A stretch of 64,000 bases of DNA from Arthrobacter sp. zg-Y919 (GCF_030142045.1 NZ_CP126242.1:2790001-2854000); one strand, 5' to 3'; positions 55,376-63,994 are shown, counted from the stretch's first letter. Notes: a model not told the origin generated them from the letters alone. A program made the numbers and translations.

Positions 55376-55942
55376 TCATTTGTACCCGGGGTTCCCATCC
55401 GGCTGCATTTCGAGCGGAGCGCTGGCCGGGACCGGCCAGCGGCCAGTCGCCCGGTGGTAGTCAATAGCGCGCAGCAAAGGTGTCACGTCAAACGCGGTGA
55501 TGTTCAGGCTGAGTTTGGTGCCGTTGGTCCACTTAGCCGTCAAAAACCGCTGCCCTCTCATTACCGTCATGTGGTAGTCAGCAATGTCGCTGTAGGGAAG
55601 AACGTGTTCCTTGCCGAGGCTGCTGCGGAAGGCGACCTCATATTGACGCGGCGCCACATAGAAGTTGCGGTACATCGCCACGAAGGCCAGCCCGCCCAGC
55701 AACATGGCCAGGGAAGCAATCCGGGCACCAAGCGGCCCGTCTGACGAGAACCAGGCCCATGAGCCCATGAGGACCCCGACGCCGGCGCCCACCCACCCAA
55801 AGATCGGCACCACTTTGGGCATCCGGACCCGTTCCGGGTATTCCCTGGACCGGTTCGGATGCGTCCTCGCCCACCACGCAATCGCGCCAATAAAAACCGT
55901 AATGGATGCCGCGAGGAGAAACTCGAGGATATTCGCTGACAT
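55376..55942 (-). CDS. Membrane protein with C-terminal PH-like domain
   Basis: The 188-residue protein has three hydrophobic segments (ILEFLLAASITVFIGAIAWW, VPIFGWVGAGVGVLMGSWAWF, IASLAMLLGGLAFVAMY) followed by a soluble beta-rich part (EVAFRSSLGKEHVLPYSDIADYH, LTAKWTNGTKLSLNI, FDVTPLLRAID) like bacterial PH domains of the bPH2 kind. No function is known. It stands alone. Confidence 0.8.
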   Translation of the reverse strand: MSANILEFLLAASITVFIGAIAWWARTHPNRSREYPERVRMPKVVPIFGWVGAGVGVLMGSWAWFSSDGPLGARIASLAMLLGGLAFVAMYRNFYVAPRQYEVAFRSSLGKEHVLPYSDIADYHMTVMRGQRFLTAKWTNGTKLSLNITAFDVTPLLRAIDYHRATGRWPVPASAPLEMQPDGNPGYK

Positions 55943-56125
55943 TGTTATTTACCTGTCCTGTTTCCCAAGGCGCTAGCTCAGCATTCCTGCCTGAAAATCT
56001 ACCCCAGGCGGACCTGACTTCCGCCAACGGTTCCGCCGGGCGGTGGCAGGGAAAGGCCATGCAGTTCCGCGAAGTCCGAGCAGCAGGACCGATGATCCGC
56101 TGGGACGGACTGCCATACTCTGACC

Positions 56126-56647
56126 ATGACCGTTTACTTCGAATGCACCACCCGGACAAGCCTTCCCATGCCGGAGCTGTTCGACCGTGCGCGGAGCATT
56201 GACGCCCACAAGGATTCGATGGCGCGGTCCCGTGAAGAGGCCGTGGGCGGCGTGACGTCAGGCCTCATCTCAAAAGGTGAGGAGGTCTCCTGGCGAGCCT
56301 GGCACTTTGGCGTGCCGCTGCGGATGACAAGCCGGATCACCGAGATGGACCCGCCGGACTATTTCGTCGACGAGCAGGTCAAAGGCCCCTTCCGGCGGTT
56401 CCGGCATGTCCACGAGTTCAGCGCGGATTCGGAGGGCACCACGATGGTTGACCGGATCGAGTTCGAGGCGCCGTTCGGCCCCCTCGGGAGAGTGGTCGAG
56501 AAGCTGGTGCTGGCCCGCTACCTCCAGAACCTCATTGAGACTCGCAATCGGCATCTGGCTGGGGATTTCACCCGTTCATCGGAGCAAGCATTAGGAGACG
56601 ACCCCGCAGAAGAAATGCCGGCGAGGCCTCCTCGAAACATGGGATGA
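56126..56647 (+). CDS. SRPBCC/START-like protein
   Basis: The 173-residue protein has the polyketide-cyclase-like helix-grip pattern: TRTSLPMPELFDRARSID at the start, MTSRITEMDPPDYFVDEQVKGPF, FRHVHEFSADSEGTTMVDRIEFEAPFGPLG and a final long helix. Such proteins bind hydrophobic ligands or act as cyclases or aromatases. It overlaps the MOSC gene by 4 bp, so the two are co-translated. Confidence 0.88.
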   Translation: MTVYFECTTRTSLPMPELFDRARSIDAHKDSMARSREEAVGGVTSGLISKGEEVSWRAWHFGVPLRMTSRITEMDPPDYFVDEQVKGPFRRFRHVHEFSADSEGTTMVDRIEFEAPFGPLGRVVEKLVLARYLQNLIETRNRHLAGDFTRSSEQALGDDPAEEMPARPPRNMG

Positions 56648-57270
56648 TCCATCAAATGACATCTAGCGCGAATCCGGCGACCGAACGTGTCGCCCAAGAG
56701 TCTGAAGCTGCGGGCAGCACCCTAACGACGGATTCGAGAGTGCTCTCGGTCAGCCGAAGCAGCAGGCACAACTTCAGCAAGGACCGGGTGGAATCGGTTC
56801 TGCTGGTGGAAGGGCTCGGCATCGACGGAGATGCGCATTCCGGCACCACCGTGCAGCATGTGTACAGAAAGCGGTTCCACCCGACGGAGCCCAACCTGCG
56901 GCAGGTGCACCTCATCCATGCGGAACTGTTCGATGAACTGGCACCGGCCGGCTTCGAACTGCACCCCGGCGACCTCGGAGAGAACATCACCACCCGCGGC
57001 ATCGACCTCCTGAACCTGCCCGAAGGAACACTCCTGCGCATCGGGCCCGACGCCGTCGTGCAGGTAACCGGCCTGCGGAGTCCCTGCCGGCAGATCGACC
57101 GCTTCCAAACCGGGCTGCTCAAAGCGGTGCTGCCCCGCGACAGCGCGGGAAAAGTCGTGCGCAAGACGGGAGTCATGGGCATCGTGCTGGCCGGCGGGCT
57201 GGTAAACATCGACGACGAGATCCGCGTCGAGGTTCCGGCCGGGCCGCACCGTCGACTCAAGTGCGTCTGA
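56644..57270 (+). CDS. MOSC-domain protein
   Basis: The 208-residue protein has a MOSC domain: EGLGIDGDAHSGTTVQH, LIHAELFDEL, LHPGDLGENITTRGIDL and the conserved Cys in GLRSPCRQIDRF. MOSC domains bind molybdenum or sulfur carriers as in YiiM and mARC, reducing N-hydroxylated compounds. Another 30-residue hydrophilic stretch precedes the domain. The final codons are repeated at 59394-59408, beyond the three-gene operon downstream. Confidence 0.9.
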   Translation: MIHQMTSSANPATERVAQESEAAGSTLTTDSRVLSVSRSSRHNFSKDRVESVLLVEGLGIDGDAHSGTTVQHVYRKRFHPTEPNLRQVHLIHAELFDELAPAGFELHPGDLGENITTRGIDLLNLPEGTLLRIGPDAVVQVTGLRSPCRQIDRFQTGLLKAVLPRDSAGKVVRKTGVMGIVLAGGLVNIDDEIRVEVPAGPHRRLKCV

Positions 57271-57275
57271 ATCCT
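57256..57275. repeat. Direct repeat flanking the HxlR/LLM operon, left copy
   Basis: CTCAAGTGCGTCTGAATCCT matches 19 of 20 bases of 59394-59413. This copy is the last codons and stop of the MOSC gene. Confidence 0.75.
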
Positions 57276-57288
57276 TGCCAGCAGTCCA

Positions 57289-57837
57289 CTAGGTTGTGGC
57301 GAGAACCCTCAACTTGTCGATTACGTCGCCAATGGCGATCTCGATGCGACTGTAAACCTCGGCGTTAAGCACCAGGTTGCCCTCGAAGTCGCCCGCATTG
57401 GCGTAGAAGCCCACCGGGATGGTGGCGGCTTGGAAGAATCCGAAGAGGGGTCGAAGCTCGTGTTCGATCACCAGGGCGTGCCGGTCACTTCCCCCTGTTG
57501 CTACGAGGATGACTGGTTTGTTTGTGAGTGCGTACTGGCCGGTGAGGTCGAAGAAATGCTTAAACATCCCAGAGTATGAACCCCGGTATACGGGAGTAGC
57601 CGCGATAAGTAGATCGGACGACTCTACGGCGCTGAACTCCGCCTCAACTTCCGGCAACAGGGTTTCGCGCTCGATAGCGGTGAAGAACGATGGGCCCAGG
57701 TCGTACACGTTGGTTTGATGTACTTCCAGGTCCAACTTCTGCCCTAGCGAATCCGTGATAAGCGAGACGAGCGCCATGGTCTTGGAGTTCGCATTCGGAC
57801 TGCCGTTGACGATTGCGACCTGTAGGGGGCGGCTCAT
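57289..57837 (-). CDS. NADPH-dependent FMN reductase
   Basis: The 182-residue flavodoxin-like protein has VAIVNGSPNANSKTMALVSLI (FMN phosphate loop), LLIATPVYRGSYSGMFKHFFDL and KPVILVATGGSDRHALV. It resembles SsuE/MsuE reductases that hand reduced FMN to two-component monooxygenases. It overlaps the LLM gene by 4 bp, a fitting partner. Confidence 0.92.
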   Translation of the reverse strand: MSRPLQVAIVNGSPNANSKTMALVSLITDSLGQKLDLEVHQTNVYDLGPSFFTAIERETLLPEVEAEFSAVESSDLLIAATPVYRGSYSGMFKHFFDLTGQYALTNKPVILVATGGSDRHALVIEHELRPLFGFFQAATIPVGFYANAGDFEGNLVLNAEVYSRIEIAIGDVIDKLRVLATT

Positions 57838-58895
57838 ACCTTGACCGCGTTCTGCTTCGCGGTCTCCTCACGGATGACGGGAGCTACCTCTGTCCCCAGT
57901 AGTTCGATCGCTTTCAGATGCTGTTTCTGGGGAAGTCCGCCAAATCCCATCTGGAATACTGCTCGCGAAACCCCATACAGCTCGTGGTACGCAAGCAGCT
58001 TGTCAATGATCTCTTGGGGGCTGCCCACGAGGAGACCGCCCGAGGGTGTCGCCTGTGCGTTGAAGGCGTTGCGCGGGATATCGAATCCGACTCCGCGTTG
58101 ATGATTGTTCTCCCTCAATCCGCGAGCGAAGTATGGGTAGAAATCGTCCCGCGCTCCCTGACTCGTATCGCCCACCAAGCCGTGGGCGTTAATGCTGATC
58201 GGCAACGCGGCGGAGTCGTGGCCGGCGTCTGCTGCGGCCTGGCGGTAGAAGTCGACAGGGCGCTCGAACTGTGTGATGGGTCCAAGAAGTAGAGCTAAGG
58301 CCATGGGCAGGCCCAGCTGCCCGGCCCGGATGGCCGAGGCTGGGGTTCCGCCTACTCCGACCCAGATGGGCAGCTCACCCACGGGCCGTGGTGCAATATC
58401 CAGGCCAGTCAGAGGCCGTGTGAAGGCGCTGCCGGGCCATGTGCCAGGGTTGTTGGCACGAATGGCGAGCAGGGCATCGAGTTTCTCCCGGTAGAGCTCG
58501 GCGTAGTCCGCCAAGTCATAGCCGAACAGGGGAAATGACTCTGTGTAGGAGCCCCGGCCGGCAATGATCTCCGCCCTGCCGCCGGAAATCAGGTCCAGCG
58601 TTGCAAAGTTCTGGAAGACACGCACCGGATCCTCCGAACTCAAGACGGTCACGCCGCTGGTGAGCCGAATGTTCTCGGTAACCGTCGCGGCCGCTGCGAG
58701 CACCATATGAGGTGCTGATGCGATGAAGTCCGATCGGTGGTGCTCACCCACACCAAAAACGTCCAGTCCCACTTCGTCAGCCAGCCGCGCCTGCTCGAGA
58801 GTCTGACGCATTCGTTCCTCCGGAGAGGGCATGCTGCCCGTCGCAAGATCGGTCGTCAGCTCCCCAAAGGTAATGATCCCTACTTCGAACGCCAT
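57834..58895 (-). CDS. LLM-class flavin-dependent monooxygenase
   Basis: The 353-residue protein is a luciferase-like TIM-barrel enzyme (GIITFGELTTD, LADEVGLDVFGVGEHHRSDF, LTSGVTVLSSEDPVRVFQNFATLDLISGGRAEIIAGRG, PIWVGVGGTPAS). It would use FMNH2 from the coupled reductase to oxidise a small organic or organosulfur compound. The start is 2 bp after the HxlR stop, so the three genes form an operon. Confidence 0.93.
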   Translation of the reverse strand: MAFEVGIITFGELTTDLATGSMPSPEERMRQTLEQARLADEVGLDVFGVGEHHRSDFIASAPHMVLAAAATVTENIRLTSGVTVLSSEDPVRVFQNFATLDLISGGRAEIIAGRGSYTESFPLFGYDLADYAELYREKLDALLAIRANNPGTWPGSAFTRPLTGLDIAPRPVGELPIWVGVGGTPASAIRAGQLGLPMALALLLGPITQFERPVDFYRQAAADAGHDSAALPISINAHGLVGDTSQGARDDFYPYFARGLRENNHQRGVGFDIPRNAFNAQATPSGGLLVGSPQEIIDKLLAYHELYGVSRAVFQMGFGGLPQKQHLKAIELLGTEVAPVIREETAKQNAVKV

Positions 58896-58897
58896 AA

Positions 58898-59302
58898 CTA
58901 CTTCCCCTCGCTGTCGGTCGGAGCTGCCACCGGAGTGCTGGCGTCTTGCTCACCGAATGAATAGGCGTGTCCCCACGATGTGATGTCACGCAGAATGGGC
59001 AGGAGTGCCAGACCTGCGACGGTCAAGGAGTACCGAACGCGAACCGGCCGGCCATCGACGACTTCACGTTCCACGAGGCCATCGTTCTCAAGTTCCCGCA
59101 GTCGCTTGGCGAGCATGGTGTCACCAATGTGCGGGATGAAGCGGCCGATGTCCGCGAATCCAGTCTCGCCGCGCCCTATTGCCTCGATGATGATCCCACT
59201 CCAACGGCGGCCGATGATGTCCATGGCGGCGATGAAGGATGGGCACGCCCCGTCGGCAGCTTCCTCTTCGTGCACCATCGGTGCGGGTTCTGCGTGCGTC
59301 AC
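58898..59302 (-). CDS. HxlR-family regulator
   Basis: The 134-residue protein starts at GTG 59302 after GAGGAGA. It has the HxlR winged helix with the N-terminal Cys (ADGACPSFIAAMDIIGRRWSG), FADIGRFIPHIGDTMLAKRLRELENDGLVEREVV. HxlR proteins often sense reactive electrophiles or oxidants through that Cys. It is the first gene of the operon and likely autoregulates through the palindrome at 59343-59357. Confidence 0.92.
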   Translation of the reverse strand: MTHAEPAPMVHEEEAADGACPSFIAAMDIIGRRWSGIIIEAIGRGETGFADIGRFIPHIGDTMLAKRLRELENDGLVEREVVDGRPVRVRYSLTVAGLALLPILRDITSWGHAYSFGEQDASTPVAAPTDSEGK

Positions 59303-59342
59303 GGTTCTCCTCGTTTGCTGTGGAGTTTGGATACTTTCATAA

Positions 59343-59357
59343 ACGTAGTAGCTACGT
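59343..59357. promoter_or_regulatory. Likely HxlR operator
   Basis: ACGTAGTAGCTACGT is a perfect inverted repeat with a 3-base centre, 41 bp upstream of the HxlR start. It lies in an AT-rich promoter region. Confidence 0.65.
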
Positions 59358-59393
59358 CAATAGAAGTACTCCAGTGACAGGATCGCATGGCGG

Positions 59394-59413
59394 CTCAAGT
59401 GCGTCTGATTCCT
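59394..59413. repeat. Direct repeat flanking the HxlR/LLM operon, right copy
   Basis: CTCAAGTGCGTCTGATTCCT matches the MOSC gene end at 57256-57275 in 19 of 20 bases. Confidence 0.75.
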
Positions 59414-59422
59414 GACCCGTGG

Positions 59423-59992
59423 TTAATCCTCGAGTGTCCGAATCACCCGCGCGGGTGAACCCACGGCCAGGGACTGCGCCGGAACGTCCTTGGTGACGAC
59501 GGCGCCGGCTGCCACCACGGCATCGTCACCGATGCTCACGCCCGGCAGCACCGTGACGTTGGAACCGAGCCACACGTTCCGGCCGAGCGTGACCGGTGCC
59601 GGATGCATATCCGCACGCCGGTCCGGCGACAGATCGTGGTTCAGCGTCGCCAGGACCACGTTGTGGCCGATCAAGCAATCGTCGCCGATATGGATGCCGC
59701 CCTGGTCCTGGAATTTGCAGCCGGCGTTGATGAAAACCCGTTTCCCCAGGGTGATGTTTCGGCCGAAATCTGCGGAGAACGGCGGGAACAGGGCCACGGA
59801 CTCGTCCACCGGTTTCCCAGTGAGGCGGGAGAGCAGCTCCCGTACCCGTGCCGGTTCGTGGTAGCCGCTGTTGAGCTCGCCGGTGATCTGCAGGGCCGTC
59901 TGGCTGGCGTGGTGCATGGCTTCATGCAGCGGTGAGCCCGCGGTGATCGTTTCGCCGGCGTTCAGCACTGCGAGCAGTTCCTCGAGTTCCAT
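59423..59992 (-). CDS. Maltose/sugar O-acetyltransferase
   Basis: The 189-residue protein has an N-terminal maltose-acetyltransferase cap (YHEPARVRELLSRLTGKP) and a left-handed beta-helix of hexapeptide repeats (FPPFSADFGRNITLGKRVFINAGCKFQD, then VWLGSNVTVLPGVSIGDDAVVAAGAVVTKDVP). The catalytic His lies in TLNHD. It acetylates sugar hydroxyls with acetyl-CoA. It stands alone with AAGGACT before the start. Confidence 0.92.
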   Translation of the reverse strand: MELEELLAVLNAGETITAGSPLHEAMHHASQTALQITGELNSGYHEPARVRELLSRLTGKPVDESVALFPPFSADFGRNITLGKRVFINAGCKFQDQGGIHIGDDCLIGHNVVLATLNHDLSPDRRADMHPAPVTLGRNVWLGSNVTVLPGVSIGDDAVVAAGAVVTKDVPAQSLAVGSPARVIRTLED

Positions 59993-60218
59993 GGGAGTCC
60001 TTTACGCGTAGGTTGCGGATCAAAGTGCCGGCGCAGGCCGCCGCGCAGCTTCACAGACTTTGCCCACATTCGCATCACCCGCTGCGCGGGACAAGAGCCG
60101 CGCTGTGGCAGGATCGGCCGCATAAGCCGCTCGGGATTTCACTGTTTCATCCGCTGCAGATGCTCATCTGGGACGGCAGGTACGACCAGATGCACCGGGC
60201 CAACAAAGAGGAGAAGCC

Positions 60219-61259
60219 ATGCGTGGCTCAGCACTGATCGTCGGAGCAGGCATTGCAGGAACCGCCGTCGCGCGGGGACTGCTCCGAGCAGGATGGTCGG
60301 TGCGGGTACTTGAACGCTCTGCCCATCTGCCCGGCAGCGGAACGGCACTGGCCATGTGGCCCGAGGCGATGAAGGCCCTGGACGCGTTGGGTGCCGGTGA
60401 CGCAGTCCGCGCTGGTTCGGTGGAAGAGCACGGCGCACGGCTCCTGAAACCCGACGGCAGCCAGATCGCAGCCATGGGCCGCGGCCGAACCGCGCGCATG
60501 GTCCCGCGCACGGTCCTGATGGACGCTCTCTCCGGGGATTTGCCCGCCGGAGTTATCGAATGGAATTCACCGGTCGCCGGGCCCTCATCCCTACCCGATG
60601 CCGCTATTGTGGTGGCCGCCGACGGGATCTCCAGCCGCCTACGCGCCGCCTACCTCGGAGCACCGCCCCGGGCGCTGGGTACGGTGGCTTTCCGCGGTGT
60701 TGTTTCCGGCCCGGCCGGCGGGGTTACCGAGACGTGGGGCCGCGGCCGGCTGTTCGGCATTACGCCCCTGGATCCCGGCAACACTAACTGGTTTGCCTGC
60801 CTCCGTTCCGCAGACCTTCCTCCATTGGGTTCCCCGGAGGCCTTCAGCATCCACGGGGCAGATCTGCTGCGCAGCCTCTACCACGGGTGGCACCCGGACG
60901 TCACCCGGGTGCTGGGAAAACTGGACGGGAGCCCGCTGGATTACCGGGAACTGTTCGATGTTCCACCTCTCCGCTCCTACATTTCCGGCAACGTTGCCCT
61001 GCTGGGCGACGCCGCGCATGGCATGGCACCGAACCTTGGCCGCGGCGCCTGCGAGGCACTCCTGGACGCGGTTGCCCTGGTCGACGCCCTAAGCGTGGCT
61101 CCCGACGTTCCCGCAGCTCTGCAGCGCTACGACGCCGGCCGGCGTCGGCGGGGAAACGGAATGGTCCGCGCGGCACGGCTGCTGAACGGTATCGGCACGG
61201 CCAAGCGTTTCACCGGCATCCGGAACCTCGCGGTGTCCGCCGCGGCACGGTTCAGCTAG
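60219..61259 (+). CDS. FAD-dependent monooxygenase
   Basis: The 346-residue flavoprotein has IVGAGIAGTAVARGLLRAGWSVRVLER (FAD ADP site) split in motifs GAGIAG and the terminal Glu-Arg, RTARMVPRTVL, and LLGDAAHGMAPNLGRGACEAL (GD motif). This is the group A aromatic hydroxylase/zeaxanthin epoxidase-like pattern. A strong AAAGAGGAGAAG site precedes the ATG. The substrate is unknown. Confidence 0.9.
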   Translation: MRGSALIVGAGIAGTAVARGLLRAGWSVRVLERSAHLPGSGTALAMWPEAMKALDALGAGDAVRAGSVEEHGARLLKPDGSQIAAMGRGRTARMVPRTVLMDALSGDLPAGVIEWNSPVAGPSSLPDAAIVVAADGISSRLRAAYLGAPPRALGTVAFRGVVSGPAGGVTETWGRGRLFGITPLDPGNTNWFACLRSADLPPLGSPEAFSIHGADLLRSLYHGWHPDVTRVLGKLDGSPLDYRELFDVPPLRSYISGNVALLGDAAHGMAPNLGRGACEALLDAVALVDALSVAPDVPAALQRYDAGRRRRGNGMVRAARLLNGIGTAKRFTGIRNLAVSAAARFS

Positions 61260-61289
61260 TCCTGCGCCGTCATTTCTGACTCGACTGAT

Positions 61290-62270
61290 TCACCGGGTGC
61301 GAGCGAGCTCCTCACTGGAGTACTGCGCTTCAATCTCTTTACTCCAAGCACGCGCATATAGGCCAAGGGCCCCCTGTTCCCGCAGCGGAAAACCCAGCCC
61401 GTTGAGTGCGTGCTGGGTAGCCCCCATAGCCAGCTGGTGTGCACTGCGACTGATGCGTTGTTTGTCTGCCCGGTACAAATACTCATCCATAGACCTTGCC
61501 CAGCGCTTCCGCCAGATATCCACTGCCGGCTCTGAGGCAAGGGCGGCCATCATCCTGTGTGCGGGTGCAATCCGGGGTGCAATCCGGGCCCTCATTGCCC
61601 TCCGCGCCTGCGAAGCGTGCGATCCAAAAGAACCTGTACACGCGTGCAGATGAGCGTTCCAGTAGTAGTCCCAGCTGGTGGTTCTGCGGTCGGGCCACAC
61701 AGCGGACCGGGGCCCGTGCATCATGGCGTGGCCGGTGTCGAAGAGAAGCAGGGCAGCCAGCATCGAGCGTGTGTTGAGGCTGGGAAAGCGATTGACCGCC
61801 CACAAGGTCAAATCCAAGGAGATCTCGCCAATCTCAGCTACCAGTTCCAAGCCCTTTGGCCCACCGAACCGTGCAAGTGCCGCTTCCACCACCTCAGGTA
61901 CCGGCCCACCCGGCGCTGGCGGATAAACGAGCCCCGGCGAGTGGGAGGTCTTCACGGTACCCAGCGTGGCAACGTTTTCGTCCGCCAGCGCGTCCGCAAA
62001 CTTCCATAAGCGCTTAGCGACGTCGTCGGGGGCAAGCAAATGCAGGAGCACGGCCTGATGGTCGGATTCCAGAATGCGTGACAACCGAAACCGGTTCCCC
62101 TGCTGAGCCCTCAGTTGGGAAGACAGTGGGGCCACAATGCGGCGGATTATTTCATCACCTGCTTCCTTACGCTCCGGCTCTATGGTCAGGATGGACCACA
62201 GGGTGGTTGTGCTGGCGTGCTGCTGCACCGGACGGGTAGCTGCTTCTCGATGAACAATGTTCGATTGCAT
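61290..62270 (-). CDS. Stand-alone lantibiotic dehydratase C-terminal-like (SpaB_C/TIGR03891) protein
   Basis: The 326-residue protein has the layout of the thiopeptide/lantibiotic dehydratase C-terminal domain: an N-terminal strand and helix (LWSILTIEPERKEAGDEIIRR), FRLSRILESDHQAVLLHLLA, and PEVVEAALARFGGPKGLELV, close to the (R)YGGP...E motif of that family, then a long helical part. The LanB N-terminal glutamylation domain, a cyclase and an obvious precursor peptide are all missing from the window. Alone, it may be an elimination enzyme for a RiPP or a repurposed relative. Assignment is by pattern and tentative. Confidence 0.5.
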   Translation of the reverse strand: MQSNIVHREAATRPVQQHASTTTLWSILTIEPERKEAGDEIIRRIVAPLSSQLRAQQGNRFRLSRILESDHQAVLLHLLAPDDVAKRLWKFADALADENVATLGTVKTSHSPGLVYPPAPGGPVPEVVEAALARFGGPKGLELVAEIGEISLDLTLWAVNRFPSLNTRSMLAALLLFDTGHAMMHGPRSAVWPDRRTTSWDYYWNAHLHACTGSFGSHASQARRAMRARIAPRIAPAHRMMAALASEPAVDIWRKRWARSMDEYLYRADKQRISRSAHQLAMGATQHALNGLGFPLREQGALGLYARAWSKEIEAQYSSEELARTR

Positions 62271-62616
62271 TAGGCCGCTCTTTTCATCCCCAAAAATGAT
62301 TTTTTCTTGGCGTCGCTAGGTGTGTTCCCAACACTGTGTTCCCAACACTGTAAATGTCCATACGGGCTCTCAGAAATTGCCAATTTGTGTCAGAGACTCT
62401 TTTCCTGCGCAGGCGGAGCGACTATGGGTTTTGCGAACCAGCGACGCACAGTACCAGACCTTTCTGTTACCAAGGCCTAGGCGTTCGTGACCGAAGCGGC
62501 TTGAAGCCGCTGCTGTTCCAGGGGGAATTCCTGTGCAGCAGGGGCGGTTTCCTCCCATAGGGACAGACGCGGGACACCGCGGCCGGCCCAGCTGAACACT
62601 ATCGAAGGAATATGCA
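62271..62616. other. Gene-free divergent promoter region
   Basis: This 346-bp stretch contains tandem 14-bp palindromic boxes (62321-62348) and AT-rich sequence near the 61290 gene start (62285-62308). A 68-codon frame at 62354-62560 lacks a ribosome site and is not called. Confidence 0.5.
62321..62348. repeat. Two tandem 14-bp boxes TGTGTTCCCAACAC
   Basis: The box occurs at 62321-62334 and 62335-62348. Each contains the palindrome GTGTT-CCC-AACAC, so it looks like a double regulator site between the divergent genes at 62270 and 62617. Confidence 0.7.
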
Positions 62617-63339
62617 ATGCCAACATTGGGAATTATCGGCAGCGGGAACATCGGATCGGCCGTCGCGCGGCTCGCGGTTGCCGCGGGCATGAACGTCGTT
62701 ATCGCCAACTCGCGGGGACCTGAAACACTCTCGGACCTGGTCGCCGAGCTCGGGCCGCTGGCCCAGGCCGGGACGGTGGAAGACGCCGCGAAACTCGGCG
62801 ACGCCGTCGTGCTTTCCATTCCGCTGAACGCGGTTTCCGCTCTTCCGGACGGACTTCTGGCCGGCAAAATCGTCCTGGACACCAGCAATTACTACCCGTC
62901 CCGGGACGGGCGCATCGCCGCACTCGATGACAGCACCGTGACCACCAGTGAACTGGTGCAGAGTTGGCTTCCCGGAGCGCAGTACGTCAAGGCGTTCAAT
63001 AACATCCTGGCGCACCACATTCCGCTTCTCGCCCGCCCCAGCGGTGCCGCGGACCGCTCCGCGCTGCCCATCGCCGCCGACGACGAGTCGGCCAAGGCTG
63101 AGGCGGCGGCACTCCTCGACGGGCTGGGCTACGACGCCGTCGACGCCGGCGCCGTCGCCGTCGCCGAGAGCTGGACGTTTGAGCCGGACTCCGTGGGCTA
63201 CACCCGTCTGTACCTCGCGGACGAGAGCACACCCGATGACCAGCTGATGAGCTCGGTTCCCGGCACAACGCCTAAGGCGAAGGTCGAGTCCGCCCTGGCC
63301 TCGGCCACCCGCGTGAACGTGGCGGAACGGCTCTTCTAA
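62617..63339 (+). CDS. NADP/F420-reductase-type Rossmann protein
   Basis: The 240-residue protein begins LGIIGSGNIGSAVARLAVAAG (GxGxxG) and continues VIANSRGPETL, AVVLSIPLNAV, LDTSNYYPSRDG and VKAFNNILAHHIP, the pattern of NADPH-dependent F420 reductase-like proteins. Such proteins bind NADP(H); many outside F420 producers have unknown partners. A GAAGGAA site precedes the ATG. It is convergent with the gene at 63443, with the family B palindrome between them. Confidence 0.9.
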   Translation: MPTLGIIGSGNIGSAVARLAVAAGMNVVIANSRGPETLSDLVAELGPLAQAGTVEDAAKLGDAVVLSIPLNAVSALPDGLLAGKIVLDTSNYYPSRDGRIAALDDSTVTTSELVQSWLPGAQYVKAFNNILAHHIPLLARPSGAADRSALPIAADDESAKAEAAALLDGLGYDAVDAGAVAVAESWTFEPDSVGYTRLYLADESTPDDQLMSSVPGTTPKAKVESALASATRVNVAERLF

Positions 63340-63348
63340 TCCTTCGCC

Positions 63349-63408
63349 ATCGAGTCTGCACAATTTACCGATTTCGGGCTGATAAACGGTAAATCGTGCA
63401 GACTCGAT
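63349..63408. repeat. 60-nt palindromic element, family B, copy 2
   Basis: Perfect outer arms ATCGAGTCTGCAC/GTGCAGACTCGAT, a mismatch, inner arms ATTTACCG/CGGTAAAT and a TTT/AAA tip. The plan matches 26854-26915 with compensating arm changes. It begins 10 bp after a stop codon, between convergent genes, so it may also end transcription. Confidence 0.85.
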
Positions 63409-63442
63409 CCGGGGGCGGGCCGCGTATCCAGGAAGCCCAGCC

Positions 63443-63994
63443 TCACTTCACGGCGTAGGTCACCCGGACTCCCCCGTTGTCGAGGCGTTGTTCCCGCAGG
63501 AGGCGAAGTTTCAGCGACAGTCCGTCGGGCAGCGCCCGCGTGCCGCCGCCGGCAATTACCGGGCAGATCACCAGTGACACGACGTCGACCAGCCCCATCC
63601 GCATAGCGCTCTTGGCCAGCTCCGGACCCCCGATCATGACGTTTCCCGCAGCTTTGGCCCGTTCCACGGCTTCCGGGGTCAGGGCGGGTTCCAGGGTCGT
63701 CCGCCCGGTGAACACCTCCGGGAGCGTGGAGGAAAACACCACCTTAGGCACCGCCGTCCAGGCCGCCGCAAACCGGTTCGCCCCCGGCGGTCCCACGGCC
63801 AGGGCTGGATCGGTTTCCCACACGGCCATGGTTTCGTACATACCCCGCCCGTAGAGCACGGCGGCCGCGTCCTCCAGGTCCTCTGAATGTGAGGCAAGAA
63901 AATCCTCGGTCGGCTCCAACCAGGCGAAGTTGCCGTCAGCGTCGGCGCTGTAGCCGTCCAGTGAGCAGTTCATGGAGTAGGTAAGCAATCCCAT
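63443..63994 (-). CDS. DHFR/RibD-like reductase family protein (start near window edge)
   Basis: Translation gives GLLTYSMNCSLDGYSADADGNFAW at the N-terminus, the RibD C-terminal/DHFR-like signature, with VLYGRGMYETM, VVFSSTLPEV, NVMIGGPELAKSAM and VCPVIAGGGTRAL-type motifs (CPVIAGGG). The fold is a NADPH-dependent reductase; many such proteins have unknown substrates. An ATG at 63994 is used, though a GTG at 64000 or a start beyond the window cannot be excluded. About 183 residues, close to full length. Confidence 0.88.
   Translation of the reverse strand: MGLLTYSMNCSLDGYSADADGNFAWLEPTEDFLASHSEDLEDAAAVLYGRGMYETMAVWETDPALAVGPPGANRFAAAWTAVPKVVFSSTLPEVFTGRTTLEPALTPEAVERAKAAGNVMIGGPELAKSAMRMGLVDVVSLVICPVIAGGGTRALPDGLSLKLRLLREQRLDNGGVRVTYAVK

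Noticed and set aside
62354-62560. 68-codon frame with three Cys near the dehydratase-like gene, considered as a RiPP precursor
   Set aside because: No ribosome site, no leader/core pattern and no clear Ser/Thr/Cys-rich C-terminus; evidence is too weak.
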